64,000 nucleotides of DNA from Procambarus clarkii (GCF_040958095.1 NC_091219.1:23666825-23730824), one strand, 5' to 3'. Counted from the first letter of the stretch, positions 40,061 to 57,645 are shown. The notes: generated by a model not told the origin, from the letters alone. Numbers and translations are program-made.

Positions 40061-40200
40061 ACCAAATATGGTCACTGCTTGCATCACAAGCGGGGATGTT
40101 TCTGGCGGGGGAGAAAAACAATTGCGCAGTGCGTCCCGCGGCGTTGCGCGGGCAGTTTGGGGCCGTATAAATACAGGCGCACAATGGGGCTCTGCCATCG
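40060..40200 (+). promoter_or_regulatory. CpG-rich block with TATA box upstream of hairpin-chain repeat
   Basis: A GC/CpG-rich stretch (CGTCCCGCGGCGTTGCGCGG near 40130-40150) is followed by TATAAATA at 40166-40173 on the plus strand. A start would be expected near 40196, a few bases before the hairpin-chain repeat at 40206. It might be the promoter of that repeat's source RNA or of an unseen transcript. It rests on sequence motifs only. Confidence 0.4.
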
Positions 40201-40205
40201 GGAGG

Positions 40206-40352
40206 CATCTCCCGTCACGCAGGGTGCAGTCGCACCTCCACAGATCTCTAGTATCATCTATTGATACTGGTAATGGCTCAAAAGGGCCACCACTTACGGG
40301 CTATTCATGCCCGTGCCACCTTTTGGGTGGCTTAATCTTTATCAATCAATCA
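40206..40352 (+). repeat. Hairpin-chain repeat, complete unit
   Basis: It contains successive perfect stems: GGTGC/GCACC (40223-40236), AGTATC/GATACT (40250-40268), CGGGC/GCCCG (40297-40313), and CCACC/GGTGG (40316-40330). A GGCTC-N-GGGCC pair lies between, at about 40275. The unit ends TTTATCAATCAATCA. A partial dimer lies at 29545-29735. No tRNA-like A or B box is seen, so it is not a standard tRNA-SINE. Confidence 0.75.
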
Positions 40353-41605
40353 TCGGGGCTCCGCCTCACTCCGCCTGCCCTCGCCGCTGCCCTCGCAAAA
40401 CCCCACCCTCCCCCCCTTTGCAAGCGGCTGCTTTTGTACCCCCGTCATGCTTTGCACAGTTGTCCCGATTGTCTCCCCACTGCATGTGGGAAGGGGGGTG
40501 CAGCGCCGGTCCCCAAGTGTCCCGCTGTCCGCAGCTAATACTTTGCCCAGTCTAGGTGCTAGTAAGCCCTACTTGTAGTCACACCCCCTTCTCCTTATCC
40601 ATTAGGTCTTTTACGGCCTCTTGGCCGGGTACATTACGTGTTATGTGGTCTCTCACTTAGTTATTCTTTGTGTCCTGCCTGTTATATCGTAGTGTTATAT
40701 AATTACTACACATTTGCACTCTGCCTTAATTCTAGTACCAGTTAACCTTTAGGTTTCTGCAGAATTAGTTTCCATGTCACTATAGGCTAAGGTCTCATAC
40801 TTACTACGGGTGTACCTTTTAAGTTAAATCTAGTCCTTGGAATTGTTACTGTTAATTCTTACTTTATATATTTACTTTATATATTTTAATATAAACGTTA
40901 TATATTCCTTAAATTATATTTGAAACTTTGTATATTTACATGTTCAATATTAAGTTTTATATAATATCAACTTTGTTAAGTCTATAATATAAACCGTGTT
41001 TAATATAAACTTTATATAATTACTTTATGTGAACTTTATACATTTACATGTTCTGCAGAATTTAATCTTCAATAAACTTTAACGCCCCATACTGCCAGTA
41101 TCTTTCTCCCCCTGGTCAGAAAACAAATATTTAGGTAAAATACTTTCATAAAACCCGTCTACTTCCCCCACCAGTAGACTTGTTCAGCTAAAGGCATAAT
41201 GTAATGTTCAACTTTAGTAAATAAAGACTTGAAAAAACACTACCCCATCTGTGTAGTTACCGGTTACCTGACATTCTACGCTTAAAACAACCCATCTATT
41301 CCCCATAATTGTTCGATATAACTTACCTCTCACCCACTGGTCGAGTACACAGCAGTATATATCCTCCTCCATCACTCACCGCGTGGATACTATATCACTC
41401 TGGCCGCAAATTGCCTCAAATCACCTACGTTGTCCATAAACATATATAGAAGAGCAACTGACCGTAACACCCGTATAGCGATGATCACATAACGTGGGAA
41501 CATTAGTAGTACTGCTGTCAAAACATAGATGGCGCCAGGACAAACGGTAATTCCTATGGACTCGCCTAGTTATGCGTAGGGAATTGAGCTTCAGCTGTTT
41601 GGTCC
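40353..41605. other. GC-rich then AT-rich spacer, no gene seen
   Basis: 40360-40560 is C-rich with CT-type low complexity. 40850-41060 repeats short TTTATATAATT/AATATAAACTTTATAT motifs. The frames here show no domain. Confidence 0.5.
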
Positions 41606-41609
41606 CGCC

Positions 41610-41935
41610 CCTCAGCTGTATTCACCTAGTTGTACTCACCTAATTTGTGCTTGCAGGGGTTGAGCTTTGGTTCTTTGGTCCCGACTCTCAACCGTCAATC
41701 AACAGGTGTACAGGTTCCTGAGCCTATTGGGCTCTATCACATCTACATTTGAAATTGTGTATGGAGTCAGCCTCCACCACATCACTGCTTAATACATTCC
41801 ATTTGTTAACTACTCTGACACTGAAAAAAATCTTTCTAATATCTCTGTGGCTCATTTGGGTACAAAGTTCCCCTTGTTCGTGTTCCACCCGTGTTAAAGA
41901 GCTGTCTTTGTAACTATCAAAATGCATATATCTTT
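41610..41935 (-). mobile_element. LINE 3' end with RT C-terminus (CR1-like family X)
   Basis: The minus-strand frame 41927-41724 reads RDIRKIFFSVRVVNKWNVLSS, then VVEADSIHNFK, the standard C-terminal block of CR1/Jockey-type LINE RTs. The 3' UTR follows to the TACTCACCTA/ATTCACCTA motifs at 41618-41645. Shorter copies are at 31970, 57545, 58965 and 63268. Confidence 0.8.
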
Positions 41936-42094
41936 GCTTTCACTTCAGTTATATTTATGACAAGGGATTTAAAATTTGCCTATATTTCTGCTTCTCTGAT
42001 GACATTAAAAACTTTCGTTTATTACAGTATCTACATAAAATTAACATTTATCTTCATTAGGTTGTAGTTCTCATCAATAGGGAGAGCGTCGGTA

Positions 42095-42275
42095 AAAAAA
42101 AAAAAAAATGTTTAAATATAAATATCTTTCCTCTCTCAATAATATGCCCGAAACGCTATGCGTACTAGTGGCTTTAGGTATTGTATGTATTAGCTCTATT
42201 TATAAATCCAATATTATGTTTGTAAATCGACTATTTATGTACTTTCCTGAATAAAATGAACTTTACTTTACTAAT
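42095..42275 (+). mobile_element. LINE 3' end with conserved stem-loop tail
   Basis: TGCCCGAAACGCTATGCGTA (42146 onward), CTAGTGGCTTTAGGTATTGT, and the end CTGAATAAAATGAACTTTAC. It is the same type of 3' end as 26155-29175 and 33400-33535, more diverged. Confidence 0.75.
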
Positions 42276-42289
42276 ATCTAATCTCTGTG

Positions 42290-43870
42290 ACTAAAACGTA
42301 AGAACGACTTTATCTATGCCTTTTTGATAACATATACAATTATAAGCTTTATTAATGAATCTCTATTAATTAAACAATATATCAGAGAGTGTGTAAGGTT
42401 CGGTGTTCCATGTGCAAAGAGACATGGGAGATTTTACATCAGTACAGTAAATGTTTTAAGTAGCGAACGCATACTAACGAATAACGATTAGTATAGACCA
42501 ACACTATTGTTCTATGAAGTCGATTTAACTTCCAGACATGTATTTTTCAATAAGTCTTCAATATTTTCTGGCTAGTTATGTTAGATATTATTAGAAATAC
42601 GTATTCTACTTGTTAATATAATAAACTAAATTTGCGATCATTTAAGGAGAGAAGTGCGACGACTGGATCACTGTATACAGAAGGTTGATATGCCAACAAA
42701 CACTTTCCAGACAACAACATATCTTGGATAAGTCGCTCCACAACATTGACACCTGGACCGTTGACTTCCTATGAGGCCACATATTTACTTATTTCATGAT
42801 GGAAGTATATTATTTTATAGTAAATATATGTTTTCTCGTGTTCTGCATTAAGCACCAACATTATAGTGAATAAATATACCATATTTCTTCATTATTTAAG
42901 TAATGCTAGGAGGCTTTGAGTAGCTTTGGGTCATTAGGTGAACAGAATCGCCAATAGATGGGGCGAGAGTCGCGCTATCTCTCGCCCGAGCGAGAGTCGA
43001 AACTTATTTTAGAATTGATATATCTTTGTCCTCCAACAAGATATATTTCCTTTGGTGCACTCACAATAACGAGCATATCTCTGTCTTTCTGAAGGCATAT
43101 AATATTTTAGGCTTTATAAGCGTATCTTTGTTAATTACACACTATATTGGCAAGTGCGTAGGCTTCTGCATTCCATGACCAACAAGCTACTGAATGCCAC
43201 TATAAAAACGTATGTATCTTCACTTGAGCTTTATATATCTCTATGTTAAAGTATTTAAAATGAAGCTTATATTTTTATCTTTCTTGAGACATATAAAACA
43301 TGTGTGTTTATTAATGAATTTACGTGAAATAAGCATTGTTCTGAGAGAGAGTTGCTCTGTCGATCAGTCTGTGTGGGGTCGGAGCTCGGCGATTATTAAA
43401 ACACATGTATCTTCATTAGAACTTTATATATATCTATGGTAAAGTATTTAAAATGAAGCTTATATTTCTATCTTTCTCACCACATATAAAAACATTTGCA
43501 TTTATTAACGAATTTACGTGAAATAAGCATTGTTCTGAGAGAGAGTTACTCCGTTGCTCGATCTGTGCGGGATCGGAGCTCGCCGATTAGAAAAATACAC
43601 GTATCTTCGCTTTAAATACAAATATGCCCATGGTAAGGCATTTAAAATGAAGATTATGTTTCTATCTTTCTTGAGACGTATAAAAATCTTACGTTTATTA
43701 ACGATTCTGCGTGAAATAAGCATTGTTCTGAGATGAATATTGCGGATTTCCGGCTCTACGACCGATGAAAAAAGCAACTTTTATACAACTACAAATATCT
43801 TTAGTTTTACTTTAAATTTTGTCCTGAAAGAGTTTTCATATATAGATCCAGTTTCTGCCGTTCTTCTGAC
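42290..43870 (+). repeat. Tandem satellite-like repeat, ~194-bp period
   Basis: Three clear units begin with GTATCTTC at about 43215, 43408 and 43602. Each holds TATTTAAAATGAAG, then TTTATTAA-GAATTTACGTGAAAT and AAGCATTGTTCTGAGA, then a GATCGGAGCTCG-type block. More diverged units can be traced upstream to about 42290 (TTTATTAATGAATC, ATATCAGAGAG) and downstream to about 43870. The short frames inside are accidental. Confidence 0.75.
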
Positions 43871-43989
43871 ATAAAAAGATCTTTGGTTTAATAAGTTATT
43901 AAGATGTTTTCAACAATATTACTAGGGCGTTCACCGATTCTAACATGGGCGACCCTTTTGGAAACGCAACACATGGGTTGACCTGATTG

Positions 43990-44700
43990 ATATATGGGTC
44001 AGATTCCATTAAGGTTCGGAACATCACCACACCAGAAATAAATCTCTCTTTGATATCCCCAGGGTCAAACTTAATCTGTGTAAACACTATGCAAATTAAG
44101 GGACCTAGTCTATGGAACTCACTCCCTAGTGAATTGAAAAACTAAAACTTTTGCCTTATTTAAAAGCAAAACCAAAAAGTACCTAACTTCATCTTCTTAG
44201 TTTCCTACACTGAGCCTTAAGTTTGCTCTGTACCTAGTGTTACCCAATCTCCTAATTTTTATGTAATATCAAACAACCTTATCATTGTGTTCATTGCTGT
44301 CTTCTTTTATGTGCTAGCCATATGCTGTATTGTGACTACCAATTTTTGTCAACTACCATTCAAGCTGTCATTGCAATCAATCTTATATTGATTCTGCTGT
44401 ATTGTGCCTACCAATTTTTGTCAACTACCATTCAAGCTGTCATTGCAATCAATCTTAGCTACCTATGTGCTTTAATATACTGTACCTACAATTTTCTCTC
44501 ATCTTTTTTTCATTTCGTGTAACTGTTATTATTTTGTATATAAATTTTCAAGTATTTACCTCCTTAAAATTTTCTTAGATTAAGGACCTGCCCGAAACGC
44601 TGCGCGTGCTAGTGGCTTTACAAGACTGTAATTACCATATTTGTATCCTCACATTCCTTATGTACATTCTTGTATATGCATAAATAAATAAAGTGCATCA
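43990..44700 (+). mobile_element. CR1/L2-type LINE 3' part, decayed
   Basis: 44020-44150 reads, with frame changes, CACACCAGAAATAAATCTC-type sequence equal to the HHTRNKYSFDIPRVRLN block of the LINE at 26458. It continues as KGP-LWNSLP at 44097-44135. A 3' UTR follows, with a duplicated segment and the tail core CTGCCCGAAACGCTGCGCGT (44589 onward) and TAGTGGCTTTACAAGACTG. Confidence 0.75.
44323..44460 (+). repeat. 72-bp tandem duplication in a LINE 3' UTR
   Basis: TGCTGTATTGTGACTACCAA starts at 44323 and recurs, with one change, at 44395. The rest of the unit (ACTACCATTCAAGCTGTCAT, TGCAATCAATCTTA) is identical. Confidence 0.85.
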
Positions 44701-44708
44701 CACTGGTT

Positions 44709-44793
44709 ACATGGGGGGACACTCGTTTTGTATGACGTCCGTTTCACATGACGAACATGGAACGGATTAAATTCGTTATGCGAGGTACCACTG
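44709..44793 (-). mobile_element. Solo Tigger-type end
   Basis: It ends TTCGTTATGCGAGGTACCACTG, the reverse complement of the end at 24098 (CAGTGGTACCTCGCATAACGA). The inner part (GTATGACGTCC, GACGAACATGGAACGG) fits the same family. No partner end lies nearby. Confidence 0.7.
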
Positions 44794-44937
44794 ATAAGGA
44801 TGGACACCTTTTCTAAAAGAAGCCCCAAATGATGCAAATAACGACAAAACCCAATTTAGAATGGCAGCTATAACTCAATCTGGCATCCCTGGGCCATAAC
44901 CCCATCTCCACTCACGGTCCCGTCCCCTTCCAGTCTC

Positions 44938-44964
<27 letters not shown>
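44938..44964. repeat. CA dinucleotide microsatellite
   Basis: About thirteen AC/CA units with no interruption, followed by C-rich and poly-C tracts to 45030. Confidence 0.9.
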
Positions 44965-44968
<4 letters not shown>

Positions 44969-45074
44969 CCACCCTGTGCCCCCCCCCTCTCCCCCCAATT
45001 TCTACATACAGTACCCCGTGCCCCCCCTAATTTCCACACACAGCACCCTGCCCAGTCTTGCTTCCTCACCCCTA

Positions 45075-45330
45075 CACGGCCTTCCACTCTGAGTAGACAG
45101 CACTCTGGAATTGTAATCTTAGGGTCTGGGGATCAATTCCTAGCAGAGGCAAAAACAAATGGGCAGTTTGTCACCCTGGTGGGGGGCTCCTGTTTACCTA
45201 ACAGTAAATAGGTACCCGAGAGTTCTCCAATTGCCATTAGGAGAGGCATATACTAGGGTACAGGGTACCTGGTAGTACCAGATTAGTCTCCCACCCCCTT
45301 TTCCTTCTCTCTGGTCAATAAAATTACCAA
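45075..45330 (+). mobile_element. tRNA-derived SINE, family 2
   Basis: The head CTGAGTAGACAGCACTCTGG (A-box-like) and GGGATCAATTCC (B-box-like) are followed by AACAAATGGGCAGTTTGTCA and CAGTAAATAGGTACC. The same order occurs at 63365-63520. It ends in CAATAAAATTAC. RNA polymerase III-type internal promoters explain the boxes. Confidence 0.75.
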
Positions 45331-45334
45331 GCTA

Positions 45335-46131
45335 CCTGAAGCCTACTAGCATTATGCAAGTAATGAAGAAATATGGTATATTTTTTCACTATAATGTTGG
45401 GGTTAAATGCAGAACATGAAAACATTTTTACTCTGAAAATCATTTGATAATGAAATTAGACAAATGTGACAGGCAACACCATAGGACAAGTTGCTCCACA
45501 ACATTGGCACTTTAATTTAACCATCTACTTTTTAATTTATAGTAATCTGAGAAAATATCAATAGATGCACAATGCTTATGGTCAGGAATGCACCAAGGTA
45601 CTTGGGTACTGTAAATGCTGCATAAAGTAAAAACCATGACAAGCTTTAGATATTAAAATTGAAAAAAAAAAAATAACTTGCTGGGATGAAGAACAGGATC
45701 ATACATCTTCAAGTTTTAATGTACCTTATACTGTATACATAATACTAGAACTTTTTTAGTACAGTATATATAAGAACATTGCAACAAGACATTCTGAAGA
45801 CATTTCTAATACAAGACATGACTAGTAAATATTTTTCTATAAGCATGGAGTAATTGTTTAACATGGAATCATTTAAACTGAAGACAAACACATACAACTC
45901 AAGCTAACAAAATATACAGAACTTCCTAGCAGTACAGTACATTAGTTATCCTTTTTAACACTGCTTCCACTTGCGTATCTGTTTCAAACCTTCAAATGCA
46001 CTTTGCAATTCACAGCAATCTGAAACTTTTAAACATCTCATAAGCAATGTTATAGGTACTGTATATCAGTTTTCCCAAATTTATTCAGTAACATTCTTAT
46101 AAGATTTTAAAAGCCTTATGATTTAAACTTC
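45335..46131 (-). other. Probable enolase 3' UTR and downstream flank
   Basis: AT-rich and free of recognised repeats. There is an AATAAA near 46082. A T/A run lies near 45661-45672, and no other gene is visible. Confidence 0.5.
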
Positions 46132-52454
<6,323 letters not shown>

Positions 52455-52909
52455 TCAATGTCAATTACAAGTCTATAAATTAATGTATATTGTTTTATTT
52501 AAAAAAAAATTCCTGCAACAAATTAATTTTACAAACTTTCATTTAATTTCATTTAAAACAATTTAGCAGATCAAATGCTAAAATAACACCACCTGCTGTT
52601 TAATCAGTTGCTATTAGTTCACCAGAACTACTGAAAAACAAGCAAGTATTGCCAAGTAAAACTTTTGCATTTCAATGATACTGATGCAAAATTTAAAAAA
52701 ATCACAAATGTTATTTGTCACTAATTCAATACTGCACACCCAAGATTGTGAGAGCTTACAACTGTCCCACTGGTTGCCCACTTCTGCTGTTACGCTGCCT
52801 CACCACATGTATGCTCAACTTTCACTTTTTGTGATGGAGATTTCTTTGTGATTATGTTAACATTTCACACAAACAATGTAACAAAAGCCCAATCCATGAC
52901 AGATCCAAA

Positions 52910-53110
52910 AACAATACACTGAATGTAATGAAATGCCTCTTGCTAAATGAGGTCCAGTGGCTCCCAGAAGCCATCTTGCCAAGATTGCGCCATGCAAATG
53001 GGACACATCAGGCCTACCATGGGTCGGAGCAAACTCCTAGCCCACCCACCACCCCACTCAAAGCTGCAGAGAGCAAGTGGCAATAAGCCACCACAGTGAA
53101 TGCATCCAGA
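52910..53110 (-). repeat. DIRS-associated end sequence, intronic
   Basis: ACTGAATGTAATGAAATGCC at 52918 is the reverse of the TTTCATTACATTCAAT motif at 6835, 9207 and 19467. AATGAGGTCCAGTGGCTCCC and a GGCCTACCATGGGTCGGAG block like the unit's GGCCTACC/GGACC landmark follow. Confidence 0.5.
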
Positions 53111-53196
53111 AAGTGGGTGAATCTATAAAGAAAACTGGAGGGTTAACAAAGACAAAATTCTCAAACACCAAACATCTGTGTAAATAAATCTAAGTA

Positions 53197-53258
53197 AACA
53201 AATCCACAAGGGCTGTGACGAGGATTCAAATCCTCGTCACAGTCCTTGTGGATTTGTT
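53197..53258. repeat. Near-perfect 62-nt palindrome
   Basis: Arm 53197-53226 (AACAAATCCACAAGGGCTGT onward) and arm 53229-53258 are reverse complements with one mismatch and a 2-nt centre. The centre GAGGATTCAAATCCTC resembles a tRNA B box in both directions. Partial complementarity continues a few bases outward. Confidence 0.85.
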
Positions 53259-55894
53259 CATTTGATACATCACGCTATTGTGATTTCTGTGTGTAAATCA
53301 CAGTATTCAAAATTAGGGTGAAACTCATAGTACTAAATGCCACTGCAAGGTGGCCGTGCTTTTGCGCACAACCGTCTTCCTGGCCAGTTACCGAAGACCA
53401 GCACACCAACAAACCAACTAACCTTGTAAGCAGGGAAGCTATGAATCTGGAAGCTACCAGAGCCCCACCAATGTGTGGAACCTTCCAAATCTGACAATCC
53501 AAGACAGATTTACTCCAAAGAGGCCAGATCTATCAACAAAGAGCATTTTAAATTCTGCAATAGATACTGAAAGAATTCCATGTGAACCACCAGAGGAAAC
53601 GTAGGAAGATGGAAATTTCCAGAAATACCATAATTCAGATGTACTGCATGGGACCCAAAACCAAACCCGAGGGAAAGTGGCCAAATGTTATACTTGTACA
53701 TATAAAATATGACATTCACCCCTCAGTTGACCAGAAGCGGGACAAACTACACCCACAGGAGAAGAGGGCTGCATGCCAGAGCATCCAACTGATTACATTG
53801 TCAATGCCAAGCCATAGCAAACCTAGCTCTCAAAGTAGCAGCTGCCCAATGCATTTTGGAAGCAGTCAGTAAATGCAGAGACCCAGAGGGAACAAACCAC
53901 ACAGGACACTGGGTCAGATAAGATAAGATAGGCCAACCCAACAGGCAGCAAGGGGGAGAGAAAGAATGACCATCGTCTGGTAACAAAGCCGAGGAACACC
54001 CTTCAACCTCGCAGATGGCATGTGTGGGCTCAAGCCAAACCAACCATGCTAATGACCAGTGACGGGGATTACCAGGGCCTGAAGGCAGCTGGCCAAGCAG
54101 GACACCAGACAATGAGACTACTTGCCAGAAGATATGCTAAATGCAATCCAAAACAATCAGGCTATGACTAGTGTGTGGCATGTCATGTCAGATTGTCACT
54201 GTTCAACATGCTTCCACTATACCATAAGGGGCATACTCTGGCCAACTCCTCCGTGGTCAAGAGGGCAATTTAAACGCCTCGAAAGGAAACCTGGGCAACA
54301 GTCCGATTCATACGTCAGGCTGTGAACAGCTGTGTCCAACAGCCTGGTTGACCAGACTATAAACCAAGAGGCGTGGTTAGAGGTCGGACCATGGGATCAT
54401 CGATGCACAAAATCAATGCAAGGTACAACAAATACACAAGCCCCAACCAAGAGACTCGTGAATTGCCCTAAGCAAGCCTCTCCGCCCCAGTGGCAAGGCC
54501 TTTCTGGAACAAACTCACACACACACACCAGAACCTATCCCATTCAACCCTATGTGGTGGGTATTCACACATGCACACCCTAGGCAACCTGGCCATGATT
54601 TTCTGACATGCACTGCTAGAAGCACTAATTACTAAACTTTCATTATGTTAAACATGGCTAAATGAAGACCTTATCCAATTAGACAACATACCTTGTTATA
54701 AAGCCATTCATAACTTAAATACTTCGTAAGATTGATGAATTAAATAACTACATACCAGTTATTTTTCAATCTTTCCCAGAAAATGGGAAAGTAGTACAGC
54801 TATCTACAGTACAGTATTATCAAGATAACTTTACTGGCACTGTGAATCTACATTTACATACTCTATTCTCGGTTCAAACCTTTAAAATCCCTACAACTAT
54901 TCGAGCTGTTTATCAACTTTATAATACCAATATAACTGCATTCTCAAAAATCTGACTAATTTAATCAGAAGCAACAAACTTAACAAATCACATTTTAGGT
55001 GGCGACTTCAAACATTGATCTCTACAAAACAGCACACAGCAGAGCGATACTCCAGCAACACTGTACCACTGCTTGTACTACACGTGGACTAACAGACCCA
55101 TGCTTCTGGCATAATCACTGACAGAACTACTGATCACTATCTTACCTTCCTCATAGCAAACAAAATGCTATCAGATACCAATAAATTATTCAAATTATGC
55201 AGTAAAGCACCAAGAGGTACCCTCACAAATGCAATTAACAATACAAACTGGGAATTTTTATTAAATACACATGACACATTAACTGACATCTTCCTTAGCA
55301 AAACATTAAGCCTCTACTGTACAACACACACTATCCTCTTTTCACTAAGTGACTGCCGAAAGGTTAAACAGTCCCTGGCCACTTACCATCTATAAACTAA
55401 TTCGCTACAACTCCATTTTCATTTGTGTCCCGGATTACTGTAAGTGGGATTAACCAGCTACACTGCACCCTTCCTGGGTGATAACTTTTTAGGTACAGGT
55501 AACTGGTTAATCGCCTAAAATATCCTCACACACACCCTCGTACATTGTTATTCTTATTGGCCTTGCCTACTTTACTATATGATTTGGGTTTACTGGATAC
55601 CACTCCTGGTATCATTTAGCAGGCATTCCACTTCTGGCCGTAGTCTTAGTATACACAGTCTAGTTAACTTCTGTAACTCATAACCCATAATTAAGACTGA
55701 TTAATGTATACTTCAGGAATAAATTCACACTGCACAAACGAGTTACAAGAATGTATATGATTGCTAGATACATGCAAGTAACCAAGCTATAAATTGTAAT
55801 TAATAAAATAATTTAATAAGAGTCCCAATCCAATGCAGTTTTCTTCCAAGCATAAATTCTTTGTTACAAAGTGCCTAACAATACATTTATGGAC

Positions 55895-55975
55895 CTTCCC
55901 AAAACACTATGCATGTTAGTGACTGCAAGAATGTACCAATCACCATTGCACAACCCACTGTATTTAAATAAAAAC
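55895..55975 (+). repeat. Diverged copy of the shared LINE/SINE tail
   Basis: CTTCCCAAAACACTATGCAT, then GTTAGTGACTGCAAGAATGT, ending GTATTTAAATAAAA. It matches the CTGCCCGAAACGCTATGCGT / TAGTGGCTTTACAAGAATGT tail with several changes. Confidence 0.6.
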
Positions 55976-56927
55976 CGAGCCACCTACTGACCTTATCAAG
56001 GATACAACCTACAACAGCTAACTCCAAGATACCTATTCATTCCAAGGTGAAGAGAACTTATAAAAGAACAAGGGAAACGGCCAAATGTCTGTCCTGCCGC
56101 ACGAATCTGAACGTAAACCTTAGATAATTTATTATGCACCCAATACCCATCCTGCGAGTGGCAGTTGGTAAAACTTGAGGCACATAACTGGTTCAAGCAC
56201 TTTACCCCAGAACTAGTTTAAATTAAGAAAAGGAAACCAGGTAAGTTATAAGCGCCGGCCAACACCACCAGTATGGCTGCCGTCCCCGGGTACGGTCAAA
56301 TCACACTGACGTTTCCACAAAAGATAGTTTTCCACTTTATAAAACCATATATAATGCAGAATTGGGTGGTTTTTATAATCAGCTGACTAACAATTTTGTA
56401 TGTGAAGTCATGTATCTCTTGTGATGATTGACCTGCGCGCGAGGCTCCACCTTGGCCGACTAAGGACGTCTGAAGGTCACCTTCCCAAACCTTCAGTCTT
56501 CACAGACTGCCACAGTCTAGCCCTTGTAATTTTTAGTGAAACCATATTCAGCATAATTCGATGGACTATGTATACTATATAAACGCATTAAAAAAAGTGC
56601 TTCCTAAATATTTAGTAAAAATTTTAAATAAAGCACAGTAAAACCTTGATTCAATATTTGACAGTTAAGCAGTATAAAACAAAAGAATCGTATGGACATA
56701 TCGGAGGCCGTAATACATTTCCGACAGCAAACATTCCAACGCATAAATTTATCGCCGGCTGACGTTGCCGTCATCACGTACTGAAGTTACATACACACTG
56801 CTTCACTACACTCCGATACATACAATTAAACCTAGCAGCTTTATGTAAAATTATACGTCTTACTTGCTGGTAAATGTTATAATAATAAACCTGAAAGTAA
56901 AACACCTCAAGAGAACACTACACTCAC

Positions 56928-57022
56928 CCACCTCGGGTCTCCAACTGGCGAGGATCGACCGTTGTCGAGGGCTTTTGTGGGCCAGCGCTGCTCGAGCGCC
57001 CTCTGCCAACTTGACTACTACT
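56928..57022 (-). other. Eno: Predicted enolase non-coding exon 1
   Basis: From the Inr at about 57022 the minus strand runs through GC-rich sequence to GAG|GTGGGTGAGT. The donor is either GTGGGT (exon end 56932) or GTGAGT (exon end 56928). It contains no ATG in good context. It would splice to the acceptor at 52447, across a 4.5-kb intron, a common layout for a glycolytic housekeeping gene. Confidence 0.55.
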
Positions 57023-57065
57023 GAACCTTACGACTACCCGGCATAAAGTCCATATTTACACGAGG
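57015..57065 (-). promoter_or_regulatory. Eno: Predicted enolase core promoter (TATA-like plus Inr)
   Basis: On the minus strand TAAATATG lies at 57059-57052, and TCAGT, the arthropod initiator, at 57024-57020. The spacing is about 30 bp, as expected for a TATA/start pair. GCGCATGCGC at about 57068-57077, just upstream, is a perfect palindrome of the NRF1 type (GCGCATGCGC), a common element of housekeeping promoters. Confidence 0.55.
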
Positions 57066-57079
57066 CCAGCGCATGCGCC

Positions 57080-57540
57080 CTAACCTTAAGGCCTAGCAAC
57101 GATGGGAAACCAAGGCAAAGCTTGCTACCTTCCTGCGCCAAGGTCATGGCAAAGTGACAGGCAATGACCTCTGCATTTGGCACACCGCCACTGCACTACT
57201 TTTGGCCCCACTATCCCTAGCGCCACGCCCACCACACGCCCAACCTAGTCACATTTAACTTTAACTATTAGCATTCAGTCCGTGATACCGATGGATTAAA
57301 AACGGAATCTGAATTTGTTCATTGAGAACATGCAGTATTACGCCATTGATTATAAAGAGCTCATGTGTTACCCAAAGGGCATGCCCTTATAAATTACAAC
57401 TTAGGATTGCTTATCTCCGCGCTAACCGGCTTGGCTTCGCCGGAACCCCGCCCATCACCCGGCTCAACTTTATGTTCAACTCTTATATTGAGTTGGACAA
57501 TCTACTTCAGGACGGACCGAAAGGTCGTCGTCTGTTCACC
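57080..57540. other. Upstream flank of enolase, no gene seen
   Basis: Mixed GC/AT sequence. The frames at 57322-57694 overlap LINE- and SINE-derived sequence. No independent gene is visible. Confidence 0.5.
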
Positions 57541-57544
57541 TTCT

Positions 57545-57645
57545 GGTACTCATCTAGTTGTGTTTGCGGGGGGGGGGGGGGAGCTCTGGCTCTTTGGTCT
57601 CGCCTCGACTGTCAATCAACTGATGACTCAACGACTGACTAGTGT
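57545..57645 (-). mobile_element. LINE tail (CR1-like family X), short
   Basis: TACTCATCTAGTTGTGTTTG, a G13 run, GAGCTCTGGCTCTTTGGTC, and GACTGTCAATCAACTGATGAC. The order matches 41625-41700 in the same orientation. Confidence 0.65.

Noticed and set aside
40068..40538. A 156-residue frame
   Set aside because: It crosses the CpG-rich block, the hairpin-chain repeat and a C-rich tract, with no domain and no splice context.
44875..45087. A 70-residue frame with CVCVCV
   Set aside because: Produced by the CA microsatellite on the opposite strand.
53300..54600. Minus-strand frames (75-103 residues) as a gene inside the first enolase intron
   Set aside because: Three overlapping short frames, no domain, no splice continuity. 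Composition resembles old repeat sequence.
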